From positions 1 through 64,000 of the forward strand of contig NZ_BOQP01000020.1 of the NCBI RefSeq assembly GCF_018332715.1: a DNA stretch of 64,000 bases. Direction: 5' to 3'. The notes below the pieces were generated by a model. That model saw nothing but the letters and a program-made list of their open reading frames with translations. It was not told where the DNA came from and made no database searches. How positions within the stretch are numbered: the first letter of the stretch is position 1; every line of letters starts with the position of its first letter. Positions 8,025-16,421 of this stretch are shown here, piece after piece. The DNA comes from Winogradskya consettensis (lineage in GTDB: Bacteria; Actinomycetota; Actinomycetes; Mycobacteriales; Micromonosporaceae). The translations under genes and the position numbers were made by a program.

Positions 8025-9191
8025 ATGAGGACTCGAAACCCAGTGGCCAAGGACTACTACGGAATTCTCGGCGTCAGCCGGGAAGCCACCGACGACGAGA
8101 TCAAGCGCGCCTATCGCAAGCTGGCCCGTCAATACCACCCGGATGTGAATCCGGACCCCGAGGCGCACGAGAAGTTCAAGGACATCAACGCCGCCTACGA
8201 GGTCCTCTCCGACGACCAGAAGCGCCAGATGGTCGACCTCGGTGGTGACCCCCTCGCGCCCGGTGGCGGTGGGGGCCCCGGTGGTCCGGGCGGTCCCGGC
8301 GGCGCCGGCCCGTTCGTCGGCTTCCAGGACATCATGGACGCGTTCTTCGGCACGGCCGCCGGTGGTGGCTCCCGAGGCCCGCGCCCCCGCACCCGGCCCG
8401 GCGCCGACGCGATCCTGCGCCTGGAGCTCGACCTGGTCGAGACGGCGTTCGGCGTCGAAGCCCCCATCACGGTCGACACGGCGGTGCTCTGCACCCAGTG
8501 CTCCGGTGCGGGCACGGCCCCCGGCACCCACCTCGCCACGTGCGAGACGTGCGCGGGTCGCGGCGAGGTCCAGTCGGTGCAGCGCACCTTCCTGGGCCAG
8601 GTCGTCTCGTCCCGCCCCTGCCAGACCTGTCAGGGTCACGGCACGGTCATCCCGCACCCCTGCCCCACCTGCGCAGGCGACGGCCGCATCCGCACCCGCC
8701 GCTCGCTCACGGTCAAGATCCCCGCGGGCGTCGAGGACGGCATGCGCATCCGCCTGGCCCAGCAGGGCGAGGTCGGCCCCGGCGGCGGCACCGCAGGTGA
8801 CCTCTACGTCGAGATCCACGAACGCCCCCACGACGTCTACTCCCGCAAGGGCGACGACCTGCACTGCCGGGTCACCCTCCCGATGACCGCCGCGGCCCTC
8901 GGCACCAGACTCACGATCAAAACCCTCGACTCGGAAGAGAACATCGAGGTCAAGGCCGGCACCCAGCCCGCCTCCACGTTGCGCGTCCGCGGCAAGGGCG
9001 TCCCCCACCTGCGCGGCCAGGGCCGAGGTGAGCTCTTCGTCCACCTCGACGTCAAAACGCCCACCAAGCTCACCCCCGATCAGGAACGCATGCTCCGCGA
9101 CTTCGCCAAGACCCGCGGCGAGGACATCGCCGAGCTCAGCAAGCAGGGCGGCTTCTTCTCCCGCATGCGGGACGCCTTCAACGGACACTGA
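8025..9191 (+). CDS. dnaJ: Chaperone protein DnaJ (DnaJ2 type)
   Basis: About 385 residues. The J domain (KDYYGILGV, HPD in YHPDVNPDPE) is followed by a Gly/Phe-poor, Gly/Pro-rich linker. Four CxxCxGxG zinc motifs follow (CTQCSGAG, CETCAGRG, CQTCQGHG, CPTCAGDG), then the two C-terminal substrate-binding beta domains. It is the Hsp40 partner of DnaK. The start may be the ATG at 8025 or the GTG at 8043; the latter gives the family-typical VAKDYYGILG. It forms an HrcA/CIRCE-controlled operon with hrcA. Confidence 0.95.
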   Translation: MRTRNPVAKDYYGILGVSREATDDEIKRAYRKLARQYHPDVNPDPEAHEKFKDINAAYEVLSDDQKRQMVDLGGDPLAPGGGGGPGGPGGPGGAGPFVGFQDIMDAFFGTAAGGGSRGPRPRTRPGADAILRLELDLVETAFGVEAPITVDTAVLCTQCSGAGTAPGTHLATCETCAGRGEVQSVQRTFLGQVVSSRPCQTCQGHGTVIPHPCPTCAGDGRIRTRRSLTVKIPAGVEDGMRIRLAQQGEVGPGGGTAGDLYVEIHERPHDVYSRKGDDLHCRVTLPMTAAALGTRLTIKTLDSEENIEVKAGTQPASTLRVRGKGVPHLRGQGRGELFVHLDVKTPTKLTPDQERMLRDFAKTRGEDIAELSKQGGFFSRMRDAFNGH

Positions 9192-9235
9192 TTTTCCCGG
9201 CTCCGCTTGGAGCTTCAGACGCGGCAAGTCCTTTC

Positions 9236-9278
9236 AGGCACGGCAGCAGATCAAGGTCAAGATCTTGCTGTCGTGCCT
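9236..9278 (+). terminator. Hairpin downstream of dnaJ
   Basis: AGGCACGGCAGCAGATC pairs with GATCTTGCTGTCGTGCCT with one mismatch and one bulge, around an 8-base loop. There is no T-run, so termination is likely but not certain. The rest of 9192-9427 shows no convincing gene. Confidence 0.5.
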
Positions 9279-9427
9279 GATTGCATGGTGCTGACCGCAG
9301 TTCCCACCGAGGCCGGCGTCGATCGGCCAGGCGCCTGGCGGCGCCGGAACGGCCGCTCGCCGCCTTCATTCTGCGTGAGTGGTCTCGCCTCGCTCCGCAT
9401 CGTGCGCGGATCTTTCGGTCGTGATCG

Positions 9428-9892
9428 GTGTCGCGTACCGTCGCCATTCCCGGGGAGCATCGCGGAGTGCGCACGGAGGTGCCGGTGGAAATCATCGATG
9501 GCCCGCGGGTTGTCGCCGCGCCTCTCCGGCATTGCGTCGGGATTCGGGTGGTCACGCCGTTCCGGGGGATGTTCGCCGTGCGGGATCAGCTCATGACGGA
9601 GCTCTACTCCTGGGCGGCCGAGCGCGCCGTTGCGTACGGTCACACGTTCTTCCGGCTCCATGTCGTGGACATGGACGGCCCGATGGACGTCGAGGACGGC
9701 ATGTTGCGCGACTGGGCCCACGACCAGGGCCTCACCCTGGACCGCACGGTCAGCCCCGCCGGCGAACGTTTCGCCTGCCGCTACGAGGCCTACCTCACCG
9801 ACCCCCGCACCGAACCCAGGAAAACCCGTTGGCACACCGAACTGGCCATCCGCTTGACCGACGAGTCCCCGGAGGCCTCATCCATCGATTGA
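9428..9892 (+). CDS. GyrI-like effector-binding-domain protein (tentative)
   Basis: A small protein of up to 154 residues. The segment VEIIDGPRVVAAPLRHCVGIRVVTPFRGMFAVRDQL and the later AGERFACRYEAYLTDPRTEPRKTRWHTELAIRL resemble the opening and closing strands of GyrI-like/SOUL small-molecule-binding domains. The start is uncertain: the annotated one is 9428, and a later GTG may be the real one. There is no DNA-binding domain. It lies between dnaJ and rsmE, which are adjacent in many actinomycetes, so it is probably an insertion into that operon. Confidence 0.5.
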   Translation: MSRTVAIPGEHRGVRTEVPVEIIDGPRVVAAPLRHCVGIRVVTPFRGMFAVRDQLMTELYSWAAERAVAYGHTFFRLHVVDMDGPMDVEDGMLRDWAHDQGLTLDRTVSPAGERFACRYEAYLTDPRTEPRKTRWHTELAIRLTDESPEASSID

Positions 9893-10039
9893 CTTGAAAT
9901 GCATACTTGTCCAGTGCATACTAGCTTCATGTCTAGAGGTCATGGTTCTAGCTTGGCTCAGCTCGAGCGACCAGATGTTCCGCCGGACGTTACGAACGAT
10001 GCGGCAGGTCTCGGCGATGACGACACTAGTATTTACGTC

Positions 10040-10609
10040 ATGGGCGCTGAGGCAGTCGGCAACTACTTTCCTGCCACCGTCACGCTCGACGACCTGACGG
10101 TGATGAATACCGCGGACCGGTATGGCCACCGTTACGAGTTGAGCCCTGAGGGAGTGCTGTCAGTTATGCCGCCGGCGGGTTCGCTGCACGCTGCCATTGC
10201 TACGCAGTTGACTTTGTGGTTCGGGTTTGCCGGGTGGCCAGGTAAGCAGGTGTACCAAGGTGTCGGGATCCGTGTCTCAGGACCGGATGGGGAGGGAGGT
10301 CGCATTCCGGACCTCACGTTATGGGCTCGACCGTTACCGGACGGCATCTGGTTCACCATCGATGGCCTGCTTCTAGCCGTGGAGATCGTTTCACCCGGGT
10401 CCACGACGATGGACGGGGCTACCAAGCTGCAGGAGTATGCCGCGACGGGCGTGCCTCGGTACTGGATCATCGATCGGGATGAGGCGCAGACTGTCTCTAT
10501 GCACGTGCTCGGGCCGGATAGGGCTTACGAGGTAGCAGAGAAGGTGCCATTCGCTGAGTTGTTGCGGGGTGCTCCGGGCGATTACGACCTGGCCTGGGGC
10601 GCTCGCTGA
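10040..10609 (+). CDS. Uma2 family protein (PD-(D/E)XK nuclease fold)
   Basis: A 189-residue protein. Uma2 hallmarks are present: LSPEGVLSVMPPAG..HAAIATQL, the Asp in RIPDLTLWA, the Glu in LAVEIVSPGS, and KLQEYAATGVPRYWIID. The fold is that of a Holliday-junction-resolvase-like nuclease, but cellular roles are unknown and the family is expanded in actinobacteria and cyanobacteria. I prefer the ATG at 10040; the upstream in-frame extension to 9899 has different, less GC-biased codons and no homology. It is another insertion between dnaJ and rsmE. Confidence 0.8.
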   Translation: MGAEAVGNYFPATVTLDDLTVMNTADRYGHRYELSPEGVLSVMPPAGSLHAAIATQLTLWFGFAGWPGKQVYQGVGIRVSGPDGEGGRIPDLTLWARPLPDGIWFTIDGLLLAVEIVSPGSTTMDGATKLQEYAATGVPRYWIIDRDEAQTVSMHVLGPDRAYEVAEKVPFAELLRGAPGDYDLAWGAR

Positions 10610-10644
10610 CCTTGGGAGTGGGGTGACCGGGTAGCGTTCGGGGC

Positions 10645-11379
10645 GTGTCCGCGCCGCTGTTTCTTGTCGACGATCTGCCCACTTCCTCCCGGTACACGCT
10701 GGCGGGTAAGGAAGGGCATCACGCTGCTGATGTGCAGCGGTTGAAGGCCGGGGAGGCCGTGCTGCTCTCCGACGGTCGTGGGGGGCTCGCCCGGGCCGAG
10801 GTTGCGGGCGTGGGGCGGGGCAGCGTCGACATGCTGGTCAGCGAGCGGTCGTTTGTCGCCGCCGGGGATCCGCGGCTGGTTGTCGTGCAGGGGATCGCCA
10901 AGGGTGACCGGGGTGAGCTCGCCGTGCAGGCCATGACCGAGATCGGGGTCGACGAGATCGTTCCGTGGGCCGCGTCGCGTTCCGTGGCGCAGTGGCGTGG
11001 CGACCGCGGGGTGCGGGCCCGGGAGAAGTGGATCGCCACCGCGCGCGAGGCCGCCAAACAGGCGCGCCGTCCATGGCTTCCGGTTGTCTCCGGGGACCCG
11101 GACACCTCCACGAAGAAGGTCGCTGCCCGGCTGGAGAAAGCGGCCGCCGCGTTCGTGCTGCACGAGGAGGCGAGTGACCGGCTGACCGTCGCGAAGCTGC
11201 CCGAGGCCGGGGAGATCGTGCTGGTCGTCGGGCCCGAGGGCGGGATCAGCGACCAGGAACTGGGCTCGTTCGTGGCGGCCGGCGCGCATCCGGTCAAGCT
11301 CGGTGACTCTGTGCTGCGAACGTCGACGGCGGGGATGGCAGCTCTGGCCGTACTCTCCGCTCGTCTTGACCGGTGGTGA
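10645..11379 (+). CDS. rsmE: 16S rRNA (uracil1498-N3)-methyltransferase RsmE
   Basis: A 244-residue SPOUT-class methyltransferase. The trefoil-knot SAM site is clear at the C-terminus: LVVGPEGGISDQELGSF and VKLGDSVLRTSTAGMAAL (about 190-235). The N-terminal PUA-like domain covers about 1-70. It methylates U1498 of 16S rRNA. It starts at a GTG 35 bp after the Uma2 gene. In related genomes rsmE often follows dnaJ directly. Confidence 0.92.
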   Translation: MSAPLFLVDDLPTSSRYTLAGKEGHHAADVQRLKAGEAVLLSDGRGGLARAEVAGVGRGSVDMLVSERSFVAAGDPRLVVVQGIAKGDRGELAVQAMTEIGVDEIVPWAASRSVAQWRGDRGVRAREKWIATAREAAKQARRPWLPVVSGDPDTSTKKVAARLEKAAAAFVLHEEASDRLTVAKLPEAGEIVLVVGPEGGISDQELGSFVAAGAHPVKLGDSVLRTSTAGMAALAVLSARLDRW

Positions 11380-11428
11380 CGGCAGCCCGGACCGGTCGAT
11401 CCCTGGTGGGCGTCCCGGGTGCTGACGA

Positions 11429-11447
11429 ATAGGGAAGGCTAGCCTAA
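11429..11447 (+). promoter_or_regulatory. Iron box (DmdR/IdeR site) before the siderophore uptake operon
   Basis: ATAGGGAAGGCTAGCCTAA matches 15 of 19 positions of the consensus TTAGGTTAGGCTAACCTAA. It lies 9 bases before the first permease ATG, so repressor binding would block transcription. It is the weaker of the two sites upstream of uptake genes, but its placement is apt. Confidence 0.75.
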
Positions 11448-11456
11448 GCTCGGCGC

Positions 11457-12512
11457 ATGGTCCTGACGCGTACGGCGGCGCCTGCGCGTCCGCAGCCGGC
11501 GGCCGGGCTGGCGAAGACCCAGGCGCGGCGGGGCGTCGGGTTGCTGCTCTGCCTGGTGTTGCTCGGTGTGGTCTGTCTGCTCAGCATCGCGCTCGGTACG
11601 CGCAACATCTCGCCGCATACCGTCTGGGACGCGTTCTTTCATTACGCGGACACCGATGACCAGTCGATCGTTCGGGAACTGCGAGTGCCGCGGACGATCC
11701 TGGGGCTGCTCGCGGGGGTTGCGTTCGGGCTGTCCGGCGCGGTCATCCAGGCGGTCACCCGCAACCCGCTCGCGGACACCCAGGTGCTCGGCATCAACGC
11801 CGGCGCCGCGCTCTTCGTGGTCGTCGCCGTCGGCCTGCTCGGGCTGACCAACCTGCACCAGTACATGTGGTTCGGGTTCGCCGGTGTCGCGTTCGCGCTC
11901 ACCATGGTCTATCTGCTGGGCTCGGCGGGGCGGGCCGGCGCTACACCCGTACGTCTCACTCTTGCCGGTATCGCCCTTGGTGCCGTGATGGACGGGATCT
12001 CCAGCGGTATCCGGCTGATCCGGCCGCGGGCCTTCGACTACCTGCGGTTCTGGGATGTGGGATCGCTCGCGGGCCGGCCGGCCGATGTGGCGTTGACGAT
12101 CGCGCCGTTCGTGCTCGCGGGCGTGCTGCTCGCACTCTTCGTAGCGCGGTCGTTGAACGCGGTGGCGCTCGGTGACGATCTGGCGCGCACGCTGGGTGCG
12201 AGCGTCGGGCGTACCCGGATCCTGGCGACCGTCTCGGTGATGTTGCTGACCGGGGCCGCGACCGCCGCGGTCGGGCCGATCGGTTTTGTCGGGCTGATGG
12301 TGCCGCACGTCGTGCGGTGGATCGTCGGCCCGGACCAGCGGTGGATCTTCGTCTACACCATGGTGCTCGGGCCGGTGCTGCTGCTGGTCTCCGACATCGT
12401 CGGCCGGCTCGTGGTGCGGCCCGGCGAACTACGCGTCGGGGTGGTCACCGCGTTCGTGGGCGCGCCCGTCCTGATCTGGTGGATCCGCCGCTCACGGGTG
12501 AGTGGCCTGTGA
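11457..12512 (+). CDS. FecCD-type ferric-siderophore ABC transporter permease (subunit 1)
   Basis: A 351-residue integral membrane protein with about nine to ten helices of the FecCD/BtuC family. Typical motifs are LRVPRTILGLLAGVAFGLSGAVIQAVTRNPLADTQVLGINAGA (about 75-120) and GPIGFVGLMVPHVVRWIVGPDQR (about 263-285). Together with the next permease and the ATPase it would import the ferric siderophore delivered by the binding lipoprotein encoded 30 kb downstream. It overlaps the next gene by a GTGA junction. It is the first gene after an iron box. Confidence 0.92.
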   Translation: MVLTRTAAPARPQPAAGLAKTQARRGVGLLLCLVLLGVVCLLSIALGTRNISPHTVWDAFFHYADTDDQSIVRELRVPRTILGLLAGVAFGLSGAVIQAVTRNPLADTQVLGINAGAALFVVVAVGLLGLTNLHQYMWFGFAGVAFALTMVYLLGSAGRAGATPVRLTLAGIALGAVMDGISSGIRLIRPRAFDYLRFWDVGSLAGRPADVALTIAPFVLAGVLLALFVARSLNAVALGDDLARTLGASVGRTRILATVSVMLLTGAATAAVGPIGFVGLMVPHVVRWIVGPDQRWIFVYTMVLGPVLLLVSDIVGRLVVRPGELRVGVVTAFVGAPVLIWWIRRSRVSGL

Positions 12513-13657
12513 GCCCGGACCAGACCGAGCGGCCGGTGAGCCCGGATCCGGCGGTGAGCCCGGATTCGGCGGTGAGCTCGGATTCGGCTCGGAGGCCGGT
12601 TGGCTCGGGGCTGGCTGAGCGGGTTGATTTCGGGCGACGGGTTCTGGTTCTGCGGGGGCCGGGCGTTTCCGCGCGGCTCAGTCTCAAGCCGTTGCTGGTC
12701 ACTGTGGTGCTCATGCTGCTGGCTCTTGCGGTGGGTGTGCTTGCGCTGGGTACGGGTGAGTTCACCCTCAGCCCGGCCCAGGTCATCGAAGCATTGGCAG
12801 GCGACGGTACGCGTGCCGCGCGGCTCGTCGTGGTCGAGTGGCGGCTGCCGCGGGTGCTGCTGGCGTTGATGATCGGTGCCGCGCTGGGGCTGTCCGGGGC
12901 GATCTTCCAGGCGTTGACGCGGAACCCGCTGGGGAGCCCGGACATCATCGGGTTCAACACCGGCGCGTACACGGGTGTGCTGGTGGCGACGGTCTTCGTC
13001 GGGAACGGTTACTACCTGCTGGCCGGCGGTGCGCTGGCCGGGGGGCTGGCGACAGCGGTCGTCGTGTACCTGCTGGCTTTCAAGCGTGGGGTGCAGGGCT
13101 TCCGGCTGATCATCGTGGGCATCGCGATCGGTGCCATGCTCGCGTCGGCGAACCAGTGGTTCATCATCAGGATGAATGTGCAGGCCGCGTACTCCGCCGC
13201 GTTGTGGGAGCAGGGCAGCCTCAATGGGCTCGGCTGGGCACAGGTCACGCCGGCTGCGGTCATTCTGGCGGTGCTCGCCGGCGTGCTTCTCGCGTACGGT
13301 CCCCGGCTTGCTCTGCTGGAGATGGGTGAGGACGCGGCGGCCGCTCTGGGCGTACGTGTGGAACGGGTTCGGCTTGTGTATCTGATCGTCGGTGTTGCCC
13401 TGATCGCGGTGGCGACGGCGACGGCCGGACCGATCTCGTTCGTAGCGCTCGCAGCGCCGCAGCTGGCTCAGCGGCTCACCCGTACACCCGGGATCGCTCT
13501 TGTTCCCTCCGCGGCCATGGGCGCTTTTCTGCTCATGCTCAGTGACTGGCTCGCTCAGCGTGCCTTCGCGCCGACCCAGCTACCGGTAGGTGTGGTGACC
13601 GTGTCGGTGGGTGGCGTCTACTTCGTCTGGCTGCTGGTGCGCCAGGCTCGTCGATAA
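12509..13657 (+). CDS. FecCD-type ferric-siderophore ABC transporter permease (subunit 2)
   Basis: A 382-residue FecCD permease that forms a heterodimer with the preceding one. Motifs include VEWRLPRVLLALMIGAALGLSGAIFQALTRNPLGSPDIIGFN and GPISFVALAAPQLAQRLTRTPG. The GTG start overlaps the previous stop. The first about 35 residues contain repeated VSPD-x units (VSPDQTE, VSPDPA, VSPDSA) encoded by a short DNA repeat, a hydrophilic tail not usual for the family. The open frame extends upstream, but that part is antisense-like composition within subunit 1. Confidence 0.92.
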   Translation: MSPDQTERPVSPDPAVSPDSAVSSDSARRPVGSGLAERVDFGRRVLVLRGPGVSARLSLKPLLVTVVLMLLALAVGVLALGTGEFTLSPAQVIEALAGDGTRAARLVVVEWRLPRVLLALMIGAALGLSGAIFQALTRNPLGSPDIIGFNTGAYTGVLVATVFVGNGYYLLAGGALAGGLATAVVVYLLAFKRGVQGFRLIIVGIAIGAMLASANQWFIIRMNVQAAYSAALWEQGSLNGLGWAQVTPAAVILAVLAGVLLAYGPRLALLEMGEDAAAALGVRVERVRLVYLIVGVALIAVATATAGPISFVALAAPQLAQRLTRTPGIALVPSAAMGAFLLMLSDWLAQRAFAPTQLPVGVVTVSVGGVYFVWLLVRQARR

Positions 13658-13669
13658 GGGATCACAGCC

Positions 13670-14452
13670 ATGAGCCTCGCCGCCCGCGACATCACCATCG
13701 GATACGACAAGAAGACGATCAGCGAGCATCTGTCGCTGGAGATCCCGGCCGGCAGGTTCACCGCGATCATCGGCCCGAACGCGTGCGGCAAGTCCACGTT
13801 GCTGCGGGCGCTGTCGCGGCTCATCAAGCCTGTTACCGGTGAAGTGCTGCTGGACGGTAAGGACATTCACGGTCGCCCGGCGAAGGAGGTCGCGCGGCGG
13901 CTCGGGTTGCTGCCGCAGTCGTCGATCGCGCCGGACGGCATCTCGGTGGCCGAGCTGGTCGCCCGTGGCCGGTTCCCGCACCAGAAGCTGATCCGGCAGT
14001 GGTCGGCCGCGGACGAGGCCGCCGTGGTCGGCGCCATGGCCGCGACCGGGGTGACCGAACTCTCGGGTGAGCTGGTCGACACCCTCTCCGGTGGCCAGCG
14101 CCAGCGGGTGTGGGTCGCCATGGTGCTGGCCCAGCAGACGCCGATCGTGCTGCTCGACGAGCCGACGACGTTCCTGGACATCGCGCATCAGATCGAGCTG
14201 CTGGAGCTCTGCGTGCGGCTGAACCGGGACCAGGACACCACGATGGTCGCGGTGCTGCACGACCTGAACCAGGCGGCCCGGTACGCGGACCACCTGGTCG
14301 TGATGAAGTCGGGCGAGATCGTCGCCCAGGGTGACCCGCGTGAAGTGATGACCGCCGATCTCGTCGAGCGGGTCTTCGGGCTCGGCTGCCGGATCATCGA
14401 CGATCCCGAGACGCACACCCCGATGGTGATTCCGCGCTCCAGCTTAGGTTAG
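13670..14452 (+). CDS. Ferric-siderophore ABC transporter ATP-binding protein (FepC type)
   Basis: A 260-residue ATPase. Walker A is GPNACGKST (about 38-46), the Q-loop is LPQSSIAPDG, the signature is LSGGQRQRVWVAM, Walker B is IVLLDEPTTFLD, and the H-switch is AVLHDLNQ. All are intact and characteristic of siderophore/B12 importers. It starts 12 bp after the second permease. Its last codons (stop TAG at 14450) lie inside the iron box that controls the following genes. Confidence 0.93.
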   Translation: MSLAARDITIGYDKKTISEHLSLEIPAGRFTAIIGPNACGKSTLLRALSRLIKPVTGEVLLDGKDIHGRPAKEVARRLGLLPQSSIAPDGISVAELVARGRFPHQKLIRQWSAADEAAVVGAMAATGVTELSGELVDTLSGGQRQRVWVAMVLAQQTPIVLLDEPTTFLDIAHQIELLELCVRLNRDQDTTMVAVLHDLNQAARYADHLVVMKSGEIVAQGDPREVMTADLVERVFGLGCRIIDDPETHTPMVIPRSSLG

Positions 14453-14462
14453 CCTTACCTGG
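14444..14462 (+). promoter_or_regulatory. Iron box overlapping the ATPase stop codon, upstream of mbtH
   Basis: TTAGGTTAGCCTTACCTGG matches 16 of 19 positions of the DmdR/IdeR consensus. It covers the last codons and stop of the importer ATPase gene. It lies 28 bp before the mbtH GTG, giving mbtH and the exporter genes their own iron-controlled promoter. Confidence 0.82.
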
Positions 14463-14490
14463 TAAATCGGTGTCGATGCAAGGAGCCTCT

Positions 14491-14706
14491 GTGTCCAGCA
14501 ACCCGTTCGATGACGAGAACGGCACGTTCCACGTCCTCGTGAACGACGAGGAGCAGCACTCGCTCTGGCCGGCGTTCAAGGAGGTCCCGTCCGGCTGGCG
14601 CAGTGTGTTCGGCCCGTCCTCGCGCCAGGAGGCCCTGGACTATGTGGACCGCACCTGGACGGACCTGCGGCCGAAGAGCCTGCGCGACAGCATGTCCCCC
14701 CAGTGA
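14491..14706 (+). CDS. MbtH-like NRPS accessory protein
   Basis: A 71-residue protein with the complete MbtH pattern: SNPFDDENGTFHVLVNDE at the start, the conserved Trp residues in SLWP and GW, and TWTDLRPKSL near the end. MbtH proteins bind adenylation domains and are needed for their folding or activity, here presumably the large NRPS. The GTG at 14491 is chosen because AAGGAG lies 5 bases upstream and it gives the family start; an upstream GTG at 14470 would add seven residues. It overlaps the next gene by GTGA. Confidence 0.95.
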   Translation: MSSNPFDDENGTFHVLVNDEEQHSLWPAFKEVPSGWRSVFGPSSRQEALDYVDRTWTDLRPKSLRDSMSPQ

Positions 14707-16421
14707 GCAGTTCCGGTTCAGGGAGCAGTTCCGGTTCAGGGAGTCGTTCCGGTTCGCGGATCCTGCGGCGGGTCATCGCCCGCAACGGCAAGCGCCTCTG
14801 GACCGGGACCGCGCTGATCGGCGTACACCAGGCCTGTGAGGCTTCGATCCCGATTCTGATCGGTGTCACCGTCGACAGTGCGGTCGGTCCCGGCGACGGC
14901 ATGTCGCTGATCCTCTGGGTGAGCGTGCTGGCGCTGCTCTTCGTCGTGCTGAACGTCGCGTACCGGTTCGGGTCGCGGCAACTGATGAAGGCGATCGCCG
15001 AGGAAGCCCATGTGCTGCGGGTCGAGGTCGCCGCGAAGATCCTGCACCCGCGCGGGGCGCAGACCGGGTTCCGCACCGGTGATCTGCTGACCGTCTCCAC
15101 CACCGACGCCGACGAGACGTCGTACCTGCTCGACTATGTGCCACGCATCGCCGGCTCGATCGTCGCCACGATCATCAGCGCCGTCACGCTGCTGTGGATC
15201 AGCGTGCCGCTGGGCCTGACGGTGCTGGTCGCCACGCCGATCGTGCTGGTGCTGCTGCAGATCAGCGCGCCACTCATCACGAAGCGGGTCGCGGACCAGC
15301 AGGCCCAGGCCGGCCGGGCGACGTCGCTCGCCACCGACCTGGTCACCGGGTTGCGGCCGTTGCGCGGCATCGGCGCGCAGGACGCGGCCGCCGACCGGTA
15401 CCGCGCGGTCAGCCGCCGATCACTGGCGGCGACCCTGCGTGCCTCCCGCACCCAGGGCGCCTACCAGGCCGCCTCCACCACCCTGAGCACATTGCTGGCC
15501 TGCGGCATCGCGGTCCTGGCCGGCTGGTTCGCGCTCACCGGGCGGATCACCGTGGGCCAGTTCATCACCGTGATCGGGTCCGCGCAGTTCCTGATGGAGC
15601 CGTTCGGCCTGCTGGCCATCGTCCCGAGCTGGGTCGCCGAGGCCCGCGCCTCCGCCGACCGGGTCGCCCAGGTCACCGACGCCGGGATGGTCCTGCCCGA
15701 GGGTGTCGCCGACCCCAGCGAGGAACGCTGCGAACTCAGGCTCACCGGAGTCCGTCACGGTCCGCTCGAAGGTCTGGACCTGCGGGTACGCCCGGGCGAG
15801 CTCGTCGGCGTGGTGGCCAACCGTCCCGCCGACGCCGAAGCCCTCGTGAAACTGCTCGCCGTCCCCATCGGGTTCGAGGGCACAGTGCTGCTCGCCGGCG
15901 TTCCGCTGGAGAACATCGAACGGTCCCGCGCCCGCCGGCTGCTGCTCGTGGAACCGCACAACACCGACCTCTTCACCGGCACCATCGGGACCAACGTGGC
16001 GCTGTCCGACGACCAGCCCCTGACGGCAGCGCTGTCGGCTGCCTCCGCGGACGATGTGCTGGAGCTGTCCGCCGACGGGCTGGACGCTCCCGTCGCCGAA
16101 CGCGGTGCCAGCCTCTCCGGTGGGCAACGCCAGCGACTCGCCCTGGCCCGCGCACTGCACGCCCGCCCGCCGGTGCTGGTGCTGCACGACCCCACCACCG
16201 CCGTCGACGCGGTCACCGAACACGCCATCGCGCAGGGCATCCGCGCACTGCGCCACGGCCCGGACTCCGGCTTCGCCACGATCGTGATCACCAGCAGCCC
16301 GGCGCTGCTCGCCGTCACCGACCGCGTCGTCGTGCTCGGCGAGGGCGTGGTCACGACCGAGGGTTCGCACGCCGAGCTGGGAACCGTCGACGCCGACTAC
16401 CGCCGGATGGTGCTGCGATGA
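14703..16421 (+). CDS. ABC exporter subunit with degenerate ATP site (siderophore export, half 1)
   Basis: A 572-residue half-transporter: a Ser/Gly-repeat N-terminus (about 1-20), six membrane helices (about 25-320) and an NBD (about 345-572). Walker A is degenerate (GVVANRPADAEAL instead of GxxGxGKS/T), and Walker B reads VLVLHDPTTAVD without the catalytic Glu. The signature LSGGQRQRLALARAL is perfect. The next gene shows the opposite pattern, so the two form an asymmetric heterodimer. The position between mbtH and the NRPS, and the analogy with exporter ExiT of the exochelin cluster, indicate siderophore secretion. GTG start. Confidence 0.88.
   Translation: MSSSGSGSSSGSGSRSGSRILRRVIARNGKRLWTGTALIGVHQACEASIPILIGVTVDSAVGPGDGMSLILWVSVLALLFVVLNVAYRFGSRQLMKAIAEEAHVLRVEVAAKILHPRGAQTGFRTGDLLTVSTTDADETSYLLDYVPRIAGSIVATIISAVTLLWISVPLGLTVLVATPIVLVLLQISAPLITKRVADQQAQAGRATSLATDLVTGLRPLRGIGAQDAAADRYRAVSRRSLAATLRASRTQGAYQAASTTLSTLLACGIAVLAGWFALTGRITVGQFITVIGSAQFLMEPFGLLAIVPSWVAEARASADRVAQVTDAGMVLPEGVADPSEERCELRLTGVRHGPLEGLDLRVRPGELVGVVANRPADAEALVKLLAVPIGFEGTVLLAGVPLENIERSRARRLLLVEPHNTDLFTGTIGTNVALSDDQPLTAALSAASADDVLELSADGLDAPVAERGASLSGGQRQRLALARALHARPPVLVLHDPTTAVDAVTEHAIAQGIRALRHGPDSGFATIVITSSPALLAVTDRVVVLGEGVVTTEGSHAELGTVDADYRRMVLR

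Noticed and set aside
12317..12509. Upstream extension of the second permease
   Set aside because: It is composed of Arg/Ala shadow sequence within subunit 1; the GTGA overlap at 12509 is a natural start.
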